The translations under genes were made by a program, and so were the position numbers. Below, in pieces: positions 1-7,410 of a DNA stretch of 8,150 nt; position 1 is the stretch's first letter; the number at the start of each line of letters is the position of its first letter. Source of the stretch: CAYPYS01 sp964445715. GTDB taxonomy: Bacteria > Omnitrophota > Gorgyraeia > Gorgyraeales > Gorgyraeaceae. The DNA is taken from the NCBI GenBank assembly GCA_964445715.1, contig CAYULJ010000077.1, positions 1 through 8,150 on the forward strand, read 5' to 3'. The notes under the pieces are model-generated. The model worked only from the letters and a program-made list of their open reading frames with translations. It was not told the DNA's origin and ran no database searches.

Positions 1-445
1 GTTACAGATATTTGGCAGAGGAAATCATAGTCTGTTTGACCAAATGGTCGCTGATTTTAATATAGGAGACTGGGTGCATTTTTCAGGTTTTGCAAAAGAT
101 GTGAGGGAGATTTCGCTGGGCGCTTCTCTATTTGTTCTTCCTTCAAGAAGAGAAGGTTTATCTAACTCGCTTCTTGAAGCAATGTCTGTTGGCATGCCAT
201 GTATAGCTACAGACATATCAGGAAATCAGGATTTGATTCAACATGGCAAAAATGGGTTACTTGTGCCAACCGAAGACCCAAGGTCATTGGCAGGTGCGGT
301 TGTCTATATGCTTGATAACCCTGACAGGGCCAGGGACATGGGCGAGAACGCACGAAGGACTATTGAAGAGAACTATTGCATCTCTACCATTGCCGACAAA
401 TACGTGGAACTCTATAGGGGGTTAGTCAAGAATGATAAAGAATGA
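1..445 (+). CDS. Glycosyltransferase family 4, C-terminal part (5' end outside window)
   Basis: This is the last 147 residues of a retaining GT-B glycosyltransferase that would move a sugar from a nucleotide donor to a lipid-linked or growing glycan at the cytoplasmic side of the membrane. The frame is open from base 2, so the gene begins left of the window; the ATG at 44 is only an internal methionine. The visible part is the donor-binding half: LQIFGRG at the left edge, then VHFSGF, FVLPSRREG, and the GT4 signature EGLSNSLLEAMSVGMP. The two glutamates of the E-x7-E motif are visible residues 51 and 59. GKNGLLVPTEDP and a C-terminal helix (ARRTIEENY) follow, as usual in this family. The stop at 443-445 lies inside the next gene, a 14-base overlap that implies translational coupling. 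The sugar and linkage cannot be read from this part. The family call is firm. Confidence 0.93.
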   Translation, partial: LQIFGRGNHSLFDQMVADFNIGDWVHFSGFAKDVREISLGASLFVLPSRREGLSNSLLEAMSVGMPCIATDISGNQDLIQHGKNGLLVPTEDPRSLAGAVVYMLDNPDRARDMGENARRTIEENYCISTIADKYVELYRGLVKNDKE

Positions 446-2276
446 GAATATAATCTGTATATCGAGTATTGATTGGGATTTTGTATGGCAGGGGCATCAG
501 GAGATAATGGCCACCTTTGCCAGAAACGGTAACCGTGTGCTCTTTATTGAAAATACCGGGGTGCGCATGCCAGGCATAAGAGATGTGAGTCGCCTAAAGC
601 ACAGGATCGTGAATTGGCTGAGGGGTGTAAAAGGCATAAGGAAGGAGATGGAGAATCTTTATGTGTATTCGCCTCTGGTCTTGCCTTTTCCTTATTCAAG
701 GATAGCCAGGTGGATAAACAAGCATCTGATGCTACCTGTTATAGAAAAATGGATGAGGGTCATGGGTTTTAGTTCGCCTATTGTATGGACATTCCTCCCC
801 ACAGGCACGGCATTGGAGCTCGTGAACGGATTAAACAGTAAACTTATTGCATACTACTGCATAGCTGATTTTGCAGAGATAGTCAAACATCCGCATAGAA
901 TAGACAGGACAGAAAAAGAATTGTTGGGCAAGGCAGATATAGTGTTTGCCCAGGGCACAGAGATAAAGGAGCGCTGCAATAAATGCAGCAATGTGCATAT
1001 CTTTCCGTTCGGCGTGAATACGAATATCTTTAAAAAAATTGATACAGGCTCAAAGAAAAATGTTGCCCACGATATAAAAAATCTAAAGAGGCCTGTATTT
1101 GGGTATATCGGAGGCATCCATAAGCATATGGATTTTTCATTATTGAGATATCTCGCCGAGCAAAATCCAGATTCTTCCATAGTGCTTGTAGGACCTATTC
1201 AGACAGATATCTTGGCTATAAGAAGGGTAAAAAATATTTTTCTTTTAGGGAAAAAGCGTCACGTAGATCTGCCTTATTATGTTTCGGAGTTTGATGCGTG
1301 TCTCATACCTTATTCTAGGAACGATTATACTGCTACTGTTTATCCCACTAAGCTGAATGAATATTTTGCCATGGGAAAACCTGTAGTCTCTACTGATTTG
1401 ACTGAGATAAAAAGATTAGACGACAAACACGAGGGTATTATTTATACGGGAAGCGACCATGAGGGTTTTAATAAGGCTATGCACAGGGCGCTGAAAGAGG
1501 ATAGCAATGTTTTAAAGGCAAGACGCCGTGCCGTAGCTAAAGAAAATAGTTGGGAAAATAGGATCGAAGAAATGAGTGATCTCATAGAAAAGAAGATAAG
1601 AGAAAAGGAATTGACGCGCGAGTCTGAGTGGAAGGAGAGCTTGATTTATTTTTGTAAAATTGCGAGGCGGAAAATATTAAAATTCAGCGCGATTTGTCTT
1701 TTGCTGTATCTATTTTTCTTCAAGACGTCTTTTGTCTGGTTTTTGGCCAATCCTTTGAAGCTTTCAGAAGTCCCGAAAAAGGCAGATGCCATTGTGGTGT
1801 TTGGTGGCGGCGTAGGCGAAACAGGAAGCCCAGGCAAAAGCACCATAGAAAGAGCGCGATATGCCTCAGAGCTATATCATGAGGGTTATGCAGATAAGAT
1901 AATCTTTTCATCAGGATATACCTATATATACAACGATGCAGAGAATATGAAGATTCTGGCTTTTTCTATGGGTGTCCCTTTAGGTGATATTATTCTCGAG
2001 CAGGGAGCAAATAGTACGTATGAAAACGTGCTATTATCAAAAAAGATCCTAGATGGTCATAACTGGGATTCGATATTGCTGGTTTCTTCGCCATATCATA
2101 TGCGTCGTGCTCAATTGGTATTTAATAAATGGGACAGAGAGAGAAAAGTTATTTTTTCTCCTGTTGAAAAAAGCGAGTTTTACGACAGGCAGCGCGGCGT
2201 GACAATAGAACAGATAAGAGCTATTATGCACGAGTATCTGGGGGTGCTGTATTATTGGTTTAGGGGATATATCTGA
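432..2276 (+). CDS. Glycosyltransferase (GT-B) fused through one membrane helix to a DUF218/YdcF-like domain
   Basis: The product is 614 residues in two enzyme-like halves. Residues 1 to about 395 look like a GT-B glycosyltransferase: an N-terminal Rossmann-type start (IICISSIDWDFVWQGHQ), YYCIADF near 141-147, FGYIGGIH near 223-230, and a donor-site segment YPTKLNEYFAMGKPVVSTD at 304-322. A hydrophobic helix follows at about 415-438, preceded by the positive stretch KIARRKILK, so the transferase should be cytoplasmic and the rest outside. Residues 451-600 match DUF218 (SanA, ElyC, YdcF): ADAIVVFGGG, ERARYASELYHEGYADKI, EQGANSTYEN at 523-532 and SSPYHMRRA at 552-560. DUF218 proteins are linked to envelope and cell-wall functions, but their chemistry is poorly defined. 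The ATG at 432 has AGGGGG ten bases upstream and overlaps the previous gene. The frame is continuous with no break between the halves. Domain calls are solid; the acceptor, the sugar and the role of the fusion are unknown. Confidence 0.92.
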   Translation: MIKNENIICISSIDWDFVWQGHQEIMATFARNGNRVLFIENTGVRMPGIRDVSRLKHRIVNWLRGVKGIRKEMENLYVYSPLVLPFPYSRIARWINKHLMLPVIEKWMRVMGFSSPIVWTFLPTGTALELVNGLNSKLIAYYCIADFAEIVKHPHRIDRTEKELLGKADIVFAQGTEIKERCNKCSNVHIFPFGVNTNIFKKIDTGSKKNVAHDIKNLKRPVFGYIGGIHKHMDFSLLRYLAEQNPDSSIVLVGPIQTDILAIRRVKNIFLLGKKRHVDLPYYVSEFDACLIPYSRNDYTATVYPTKLNEYFAMGKPVVSTDLTEIKRLDDKHEGIIYTGSDHEGFNKAMHRALKEDSNVLKARRRAVAKENSWENRIEEMSDLIEKKIREKELTRESEWKESLIYFCKIARRKILKFSAICLLLYLFFFKTSFVWFLANPLKLSEVPKKADAIVVFGGGVGETGSPGKSTIERARYASELYHEGYADKIIFSSGYTYIYNDAENMKILAFSMGVPLGDIILEQGANSTYENVLLSKKILDGHNWDSILLVSSPYHMRRAQLVFNKWDRERKVIFSPVEKSEFYDRQRGVTIEQIRAIMHEYLGVLYYWFRGYI

Positions 2277-2280
2277 GGAG
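2275..2280 (+). promoter_or_regulatory. Ribosome-binding site for the SGNH hydrolase gene
   Basis: GAGGAG overlaps the stop codon of the preceding gene. It sits five bases before the ATG at 2286 but only two before the in-frame TTG at 2283. This favours the ATG as the start. Confidence 0.75.
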
Positions 2281-2285
2281 TATTG

Positions 2286-3308
2286 ATGCTGTACAAGTAT
2301 GACAAGATGTACAAAATACTTTTAATTTGTTTCGGTGTTCTAGTAGCCCTGTTTTTGAGTGAGATAACTGCCCGTATATATTATTATAAACAATATTCGG
2401 ATAAAACACTGACCTTGACCGATGGTGCAACTGTTTATACACGCAAACCATCTATGAGATTTACGAATAGACATGGTGTCCAGGTTGAGTATAATTCTTT
2501 AGGTTTTATAGGGAAGGAAATACAGCCAAAAACCGAGGACAGATTTAGAATACTTGCTATAGGGGATTCAATTACAGAGGCTGTGTTTCTTGCAGAGGAG
2601 GAAAGGTTTATCAATAGATTGGCTGCGATATTATCAGAAAAAACAGGCAGGACAGTCGAGGCTGTAAATGCAGGGATAGGCGGGTATAACACGTGGCAGG
2701 AACTGGAGCTACTCCGGACAAAAGGCTTATCAGTCAGACCTGACCTTATCCTCGTTGGTGTGTGTTTAAATGATTTCTTTGGTAAAAGACCAGCGCTCAA
2801 AAAAGGGCTGTTTGGCCGTATCGTTGAAAATTACAGGGATGGATCTCGGGCCAGGTATTTTAATTTTATATATCAGCGAAGTGATCTTTATAAGCTTGTA
2901 TATGATTTTTTTGCCACCAGGCGCAGGGACGGACTCGATGGCGAGAGATACCTCCATTACCTTGAGGACTACGAATACCTGATCAAACCAAAGGATTTCG
3001 AAAAATGGAAAGGACCTTTTACGGAGATGTTGTCACTAGCAGAGGATAATGACACAAGGATGGTTTTTGTCATCTTCCCGCTTAAAAACCAGGTCATCAA
3101 AGGTAAAGATAATAGCTATAGTCCTCTGTCAGATTTTTTCAAAGAAAACAACGCCTATCATATAGATCTCATAGGGTATTTCAAGGATCATATCGCAGGC
3201 GGCCGGCCTTTATACAAGAAACGCGATATCATCCATCCATCCAGTCTGGGACATAGAATAGTAGCTGAGGTAATAGCAGATTATATAATCAAAAATGGGC
3301 TTATGTAG
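2286..3308 (+). CDS. Membrane-anchored SGNH/GDSL-family hydrolase
   Basis: This 340-residue protein belongs to the SGNH superfamily of esterases, lipases and acyl-modifying enzymes. All four blocks are visible: AIGDSITEA with nucleophile Ser95, the block II glycine in GIGGYN (130-135), block III GVCLNDFF with Asn162, and block V DIIHPSSLGH with Asp314 and His317. An uncleaved helix near residues 9-27 (YKILLICFGVLVALFLSEI) follows a short positive N-terminus. The catalytic domain is therefore probably outside the membrane, anchored at its N-terminus. In polysaccharide loci such proteins remove or transfer acetyl or other acyl groups, so an esterase or acyltransferase-partner role is a reasonable inference, but the substrate is unknown. 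The ATG at 2286 is chosen over the TTG at 2283 because of its spacing from GAGGAG; an ATG at 2307 is a weaker alternative. Nine bases separate it from the gene before, which also carries a predicted extracytoplasmic domain. Confidence 0.9.
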   Translation: MLYKYDKMYKILLICFGVLVALFLSEITARIYYYKQYSDKTLTLTDGATVYTRKPSMRFTNRHGVQVEYNSLGFIGKEIQPKTEDRFRILAIGDSITEAVFLAEEERFINRLAAILSEKTGRTVEAVNAGIGGYNTWQELELLRTKGLSVRPDLILVGVCLNDFFGKRPALKKGLFGRIVENYRDGSRARYFNFIYQRSDLYKLVYDFFATRRRDGLDGERYLHYLEDYEYLIKPKDFEKWKGPFTEMLSLAEDNDTRMVFVIFPLKNQVIKGKDNSYSPLSDFFKENNAYHIDLIGYFKDHIAGGRPLYKKRDIIHPSSLGHRIVAEVIADYIIKNGLM

Positions 3309-3332
3309 TAGCTCAATAAGGAAGAATAATAT

Positions 3333-5468
3333 ATGGGGATTTCTGTAAGTGCTGTAATGCCTGTTTATAATGGCGAGAGGTATTTGAGGGAGGCGATAGA
3401 AAGCATCCTCAATCAGACATGCAGGGATTTTGAATTTATAATAATCAATGATGCCAGCACGGATAAGAGCGAGGAGATAATAAGATCCTTTAATGATCCA
3501 AGGATCGCCTATATCAGGAATGATAAAAATTTAGGCCAGGCAGAATCCCTGAACAAAGGTATTAGAAGCGCAAAGGGTTTATATGTTGCCCGCATGGACC
3601 AGGATGATATTTCTCTGCCTGAGAGATTTTCTGTTCAATTAGCATATATGGAGACCAATAAAGAAGTGGCTATTTTGGGAACATGGTACCAGGAAATAGA
3701 TGAAAAGAATAATGCAATACGAAGACCTTTGTTTCTAGTCTCTCCCTGTATAAAGATAAGGCTTTTCTTTGCTAGATTAGCAGGGTGGGCTTCTATAGCA
3801 CACCCGACTGTTATGATAAGAAGATATCTTTTTGACAAGGTCGGTTATTATGATCCTAAATACCGTATTTGCCAGGATTATGACCTGTGGCTCAGGGCTG
3901 TCAGAAATTACAAAATAGAAAATATTCCGAATGTACTCCTGAATTATAGGGTTCACGACTTATCTACCTGTCAAAAAAGATGCAGAGATACTGTGAAAGA
4001 AATGGAAGGAGTTATCTCTTCTAACATAGATTTCTATATGCAGAAAAAGAGCAAAGAAGAAAAGGATATGGTGCTGAGGATACTGACTCTCAGAAAACAA
4101 GTCAATTATAATAATGGCAAAAGAGTTTTTAATCTCTTCGATTATCTTTATGAAAGAATTTTCGAGAGTGAACTTCACGAACTTGCTGATTCCGAGTATT
4201 ATCTGAAACTAAGAGAAGAGTTGAAACTGCTCTATTTACCGCAGCTTTTTAGAACTAACTTTTTTTTCTCCTTGAAGACATTTCTTGCATCTTTATTTAG
4301 ATATCCTTATGTTATTTTTTCAAAGAGATTTATTTGGGCAATTAGTAGAATTCAACGGGGTACGATGTGGAAGGGAAGAAGAACGAAGATATTGTTTATA
4401 CCATCAGGCGGTAAGCTGGCGCCAGCGACCAGGTACAGGATCTATCAAATCCTGCCTTTTTTGAAAAAGGAGGGGATCGATTATAAGATATATTCTATAT
4501 TATCAGAACGCATGACTGCCCGTACCATAAGTTCTTCTACATTCAATAGGTTGCAAAAGATCGCGTATTATATCCATGTGACTGCAGAAAAGTTTATAAG
4601 GGCCTGGGTCGCGATTATTCTGGCAGCCAGGTTTGACCTGGTTTTTCTACAAAGGACAACGTTTCCATTCGGCATGGAAAGGCTACTCAGGGCTGTAAAC
4701 AGTAATATCATATTCGACATAGATGATTCCGTATACACTCCGGATAAAGAAGAGCATGGTTTGATAGGATGGTTTAAAAGGTATACAAAGAAAAAAGAGG
4801 TAATTTCCATTCTACGGGTCAGCAGGTGCGCGATAGCTGAAAATAACCACATAAAGAATTTTATCCAGGACTATTGTAAGAAGGTCTATCTCATAACAGG
4901 GCCTATAGATAGTGTGAAGAATTTTGCAAAAGAGAACAAAAGTGATTCGGAAGAAATTACAATCGGCTGGATCGGTTCACCTTCGACCACGCCGTATCTT
5001 AGGACAATAGACAAGGCATTAAGAGAACTAGCCAAAAGGCATAAGATCAAACTCAGGCTGATCGGCGCCAGCGCTTATTCAGTAGAGGGGGTAAAGGTAG
5101 AATCAATAAGATGGAGGGAAGACACAGAGGTCCCTGAGCTCCATAAATTCGATATAGGTGTCATGTCCATGCCGGATAATGAATGGACAAGGGGAAAGGT
5201 TGGATGTAAGATGTTGCAGTATATGGCAAATGCTATCCCTGCAGTAGTTTCCTTTACCCCGACCACTGCAGAGATAATCGAGGATGGTGTGAATGGCTTC
5301 CTGGCTAATTCAGAAGAGGAGTGGATCAATAAGTTATCTCTCTTGATCGAGAACCCTGGTCTCATGGAAAAGATAGGCAGGGCAGGAAGAGAGACTGTTG
5401 AACAAAGGTTTGCTGTTAAAGCGAATATCCCAAGATATCTGGAGATTTTTCGGAATTGCGTAAAGTAA
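3333..5468 (+). CDS. Bifunctional glycosyltransferase: GT2 (GT-A) domain plus GT4-like (GT-B) domain
   Basis: The 711-residue product carries two different transferase folds. Residues 3 to about 235 are GT2: SAVMPVYNGERYLREAIESI, the donor-binding FIIINDAST, ARMDQDD at 86-92 (the metal-binding DxD-type site), HPTVMIRR, and CQDYDLWLRA, where Asp182 is the likely catalytic base. Residues about 240-340 are a helical and aromatic linker. From about 351 a GT-B domain begins: KILFIPSGGKLAPATRYRIYQILPFL, a strand-helix at 458-466 (NIIFDIDDS), IGWIGSPSTTPYL at 543-555, and the donor segment KVGCKMLQYMANAIPAVVSF near 622-641, followed by EIIEDGVNGFLA. Two transferases in one chain could add two successive sugars to one acceptor; that is inference. 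The start ATG at 3333 has AAGGAAG eight bases upstream. An internal ATG at 4365 sits exactly where a stand-alone GT-B enzyme would begin. No membrane helix is certain, although residues 308-335 are hydrophobic and aromatic and may touch the membrane. Confidence 0.92.
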   Translation: MGISVSAVMPVYNGERYLREAIESILNQTCRDFEFIIINDASTDKSEEIIRSFNDPRIAYIRNDKNLGQAESLNKGIRSAKGLYVARMDQDDISLPERFSVQLAYMETNKEVAILGTWYQEIDEKNNAIRRPLFLVSPCIKIRLFFARLAGWASIAHPTVMIRRYLFDKVGYYDPKYRICQDYDLWLRAVRNYKIENIPNVLLNYRVHDLSTCQKRCRDTVKEMEGVISSNIDFYMQKKSKEEKDMVLRILTLRKQVNYNNGKRVFNLFDYLYERIFESELHELADSEYYLKLREELKLLYLPQLFRTNFFFSLKTFLASLFRYPYVIFSKRFIWAISRIQRGTMWKGRRTKILFIPSGGKLAPATRYRIYQILPFLKKEGIDYKIYSILSERMTARTISSSTFNRLQKIAYYIHVTAEKFIRAWVAIILAARFDLVFLQRTTFPFGMERLLRAVNSNIIFDIDDSVYTPDKEEHGLIGWFKRYTKKKEVISILRVSRCAIAENNHIKNFIQDYCKKVYLITGPIDSVKNFAKENKSDSEEITIGWIGSPSTTPYLRTIDKALRELAKRHKIKLRLIGASAYSVEGVKVESIRWREDTEVPELHKFDIGVMSMPDNEWTRGKVGCKMLQYMANAIPAVVSFTPTTAEIIEDGVNGFLANSEEEWINKLSLLIENPGLMEKIGRAGRETVEQRFAVKANIPRYLEIFRNCVK
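4260..4267 (+). repeat. Run of eight T in the linker between two glycosyltransferase domains
   Basis: Eight consecutive T encode Phe310-Phe312 of the two-domain glycosyltransferase. Losing one T would bring a TGA five codons on; gaining one would bring a TAG about fourteen codons on. The run lies about 100 bases before the internal ATG at 4365. It may be only a chance homopolymer in AT-rich DNA, but it is a possible slippage or sequencing-error site. Confidence 0.8.
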
Positions 5469-5473
5469 AGGGG
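5467..5473 (+). promoter_or_regulatory. Ribosome-binding site that fixes the amidotransferase start
   Basis: AAAGGGG overlaps the TAA stop of the preceding gene. It is eight bases before the ATG at 5482 but only two before the in-frame TTG at 5476. This agrees with the protein evidence that the ATG puts the catalytic cysteine at position 2. Confidence 0.75.
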
Positions 5474-5481
5474 TCTTGTGT

Positions 5482-7398
5482 ATGTGCGACATATGCGGTA
5501 AGGTTAGCTCGAATACCAATACTAATATAAATGAGGATTTGATCCGCAAGATGTGCAGCGTGCTTGAGCACCGCGGCCCGGACGACGAGGGGGTGTGGGT
5601 CAGAGATTGCTTCGCTTCGCTCGCAATGACACGTGTGGGGTTGGGGCATAGAAGATTGAGCATTATAGATCTTTCTCCTGCTGGACATCAGCCGATGAGT
5701 AATGAAGACGGTTTAATCCGGATAGTGATGAACGGGGAGATCTACAATTTTCTGGAACTAAGAGAGACCCTGGAGAAAAAAGGCCATATTTTTAGGTCTC
5801 ATTCGGATACAGAAGTAATCTTGCATTTATACGAGGATAAAGGCGTGGATTGTCTCGCAGAATTAAGAGGTATGTTTGCATTTAGTATCTGGGATGAAAA
5901 GAAGCAGCGCCTATTCATTGCCAGGGATAGGGTAGGCAAAAAGCCGCTTCATTATGTCTATAGGAACAATACGCTGATATTTGCTTCTGAGATAAAAGCC
6001 CTTCTTAAGGATCCAGAGGTTTCAAAGGAGGTCAATAGGTCCAGTATATCAGATTATCTGACATACGGCTATATACCTACGCCGGAGACTATTTTTAATA
6101 ATATCATGAAATTGCCTCCGGCGCATTTCATGCTCTATGAAAAAGGTGCCATAGAGATACGAAAATACTGGCAGCTTGATTTTTCAAAGAAGATCAAGTT
6201 GTCCGAGCCGGAATATTGCGAAAGGATCATGGATCTACTTGAAGAAGCTACGCGCATAAGGTTGATAAGTGATGTGCCACTTGGCGCTTTTTTGAGCGGA
6301 GGCATAGATTCCAGCGCTGTGGTATACATGATGAGCAAGTTTACATCGGATCCCGTAAAGACATTTTCCATAGGTTTTAAAGAAGAGACCCATAGTGAAC
6401 TGAAATACGCCAAAGTCATAGCTGACCGTTTTAAAACAGACCATCATGAATATATCGTAAAGCCGGATGCAATAGAGCTATTACCGAAACTTGTCTGGAA
6501 TTACAATGAACCATATGCTGATTCTTCTGCACTACCAAGTTATTATGTGGCTAAGATGACAAGGCAAGAGGTCAAGGTCGCTTTGAATGGAGACGGAGGC
6601 GATGAAGGATTTGGCGGATATGAAAGGTTTATGGCGGCAAGATTTGCCGAACTTATAAGAAGAAGGTTGCCATATGGCTTTAGAAAGTTTGTAATGAGAC
6701 CCGTTGTCAATAAGATACCCGTGTCCTTGAAATACAATAATTTTTTCACAAAGCTCAGGAGATTTGTATTGATGGCTGAAAGGCCATATAGCGAAAGACA
6801 CTACAACTGGATGAGTATTTTTAGGGATAAAGAAAAAGAAGAGCTGTTTACGGATGAATTCAAAAAAGAGACAGGTAGCAGGCATTCATTTTTTTATTTA
6901 AACAATGCCTTTCGAGAGTGCTCTTCAGAAGATATCATAGATCTTGTAATGTCTACTGATTTCAGGACATATCTATTAGATGATCTGCTGGTAAAGATGG
7001 ATATTGCTACTATGTCGAATTCCCTAGAGGGCCGCTCCCCGTTTCTTGACCACAAACTCTTGGAATTCGCGGCATCTATACCGAGTGACGTAAAGATAAA
7101 AGGCAGGAGATTGAAATATATACTAAAGAAGTCGTTGCGAGGCAAGTTGCCTGATGAGATATTAAACAGGGGCAAAATGGGTTTTGGTATACCTGTAGAT
7201 AGCTGGTTTCGTAATGAACTTAGAAATTATTCTTATGATATATTGATGAGTGAGAGTTTTATAAAAAGAGGCTATTTCAGAAAAGAGGTTGTCGGGAAAC
7301 TTTTGGAAGACCATGTCAGGGCCAGGGCTAACAATGGCGCCAGGATCTGGGCACTAGTGAACCTTGAACTCTGGCACAGGATATTTATAGATGGATAG
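5482..7398 (+). CDS. asnB: AsnB-type asparagine synthase / glutamine-dependent amidotransferase
   Basis: The 638-residue protein has both halves of glutamine-hydrolysing asparagine synthase. The N-terminal glutaminase starts MCDICGKVS: Cys2 becomes the N-terminal nucleophile after Met removal. It continues with HRGPDDEG (30-37), GHRRLSIIDL, NGEIYN (84-89) and the Asp109 region (SHSDTE). The C-terminal synthetase has the PP-loop SGGIDSS (272-278), TFSIGFKEE, NGDGGDEGFGGY (369-380), and DDLLVKMDIATMSNSLEGRSPFLDH, all typical. Length is normal for the family. It uses ATP and glutamine to amidate a carboxylate: aspartate in the classic case, but in a polysaccharide cluster a uronic acid is a fair alternative, as proposed for AsnB-like proteins of O-antigen loci. 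The ATG at 5482 is preferred to the TTG at 5476, since the latter would bury the catalytic cysteine behind extra residues. Two oddities: Asp3 where Gly or Ser is usual, and an extra loop RDCFASLAMTR (41-51) encoded by a palindromic repeat. Confidence 0.94.
   Translation: MCDICGKVSSNTNTNINEDLIRKMCSVLEHRGPDDEGVWVRDCFASLAMTRVGLGHRRLSIIDLSPAGHQPMSNEDGLIRIVMNGEIYNFLELRETLEKKGHIFRSHSDTEVILHLYEDKGVDCLAELRGMFAFSIWDEKKQRLFIARDRVGKKPLHYVYRNNTLIFASEIKALLKDPEVSKEVNRSSISDYLTYGYIPTPETIFNNIMKLPPAHFMLYEKGAIEIRKYWQLDFSKKIKLSEPEYCERIMDLLEEATRIRLISDVPLGAFLSGGIDSSAVVYMMSKFTSDPVKTFSIGFKEETHSELKYAKVIADRFKTDHHEYIVKPDAIELLPKLVWNYNEPYADSSALPSYYVAKMTRQEVKVALNGDGGDEGFGGYERFMAARFAELIRRRLPYGFRKFVMRPVVNKIPVSLKYNNFFTKLRRFVLMAERPYSERHYNWMSIFRDKEKEELFTDEFKKETGSRHSFFYLNNAFRECSSEDIIDLVMSTDFRTYLLDDLLVKMDIATMSNSLEGRSPFLDHKLLEFAASIPSDVKIKGRRLKYILKKSLRGKLPDEILNRGKMGFGIPVDSWFRNELRNYSYDILMSESFIKRGYFRKEVVGKLLEDHVRARANNGARIWALVNLELWHRIFIDG
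5605..5630. repeat. Short interspersed palindromic repeat inside the amidotransferase gene
   Basis: The 26-base element starts GATTGC and ends GCAATGAC around a TTCGC TTCGC TCGC core. ATTGC (5606-5610) and GCAAT (5623-5627) can pair as a short imperfect stem. I recognise this as a repeat type seen in many copies in assorted bacterial genomes, where it usually gives peptides such as CFASLAMT on one strand and HCERSEAIS on the other. Both peptides appear here. It is read in frame and encodes Asp42 to Thr50. Only one copy is present in the window, so the repeat status rests on recognition, not on a second copy. Confidence 0.75.
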
Positions 7399-7410
7399 AA
7401 AGGAGTAATT

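Noticed and set aside
1659..1667. ATTGCGAGG, resembling one end of the palindromic repeat
   Set aside because: Only nine bases match and there is no matching other half; it lies in a normal part of the fusion gene.
2277..3332. Promoters or terminators in the gaps between genes
   Set aside because: All gaps are 24 bases or less, with no convincing hairpin plus T-run or -35/-10 pair; they hold only ribosome-binding sites.
3870..3900. Gln181 instead of Glu in the ED-type motif of the GT2 domain
   Set aside because: The neighbouring Asp182, the likely catalytic base, is kept, and QDYDLWLR variants are common in GT2 enzymes, so there is no sign of inactivation.
5593..5639. GTGTGGG at 5593-5599 and again at 5633-5639, flanking the palindromic repeat like a target-site duplication
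   Set aside because: Removing one copy plus the insert would delete 40 bases and break the frame, so it does not restore an ancestral gene. Both copies also fall on family-typical V-W-V and V-G codons, so chance is enough.
5334..5688. Minus-strand open frames containing HCERSEAIS- and VIASEAKQS-like peptides
   Set aside because: They lie opposite the strongly supported glycosyltransferase and amidotransferase genes. The familiar peptides are the reverse reading of the palindromic repeat, a common source of false proteins.
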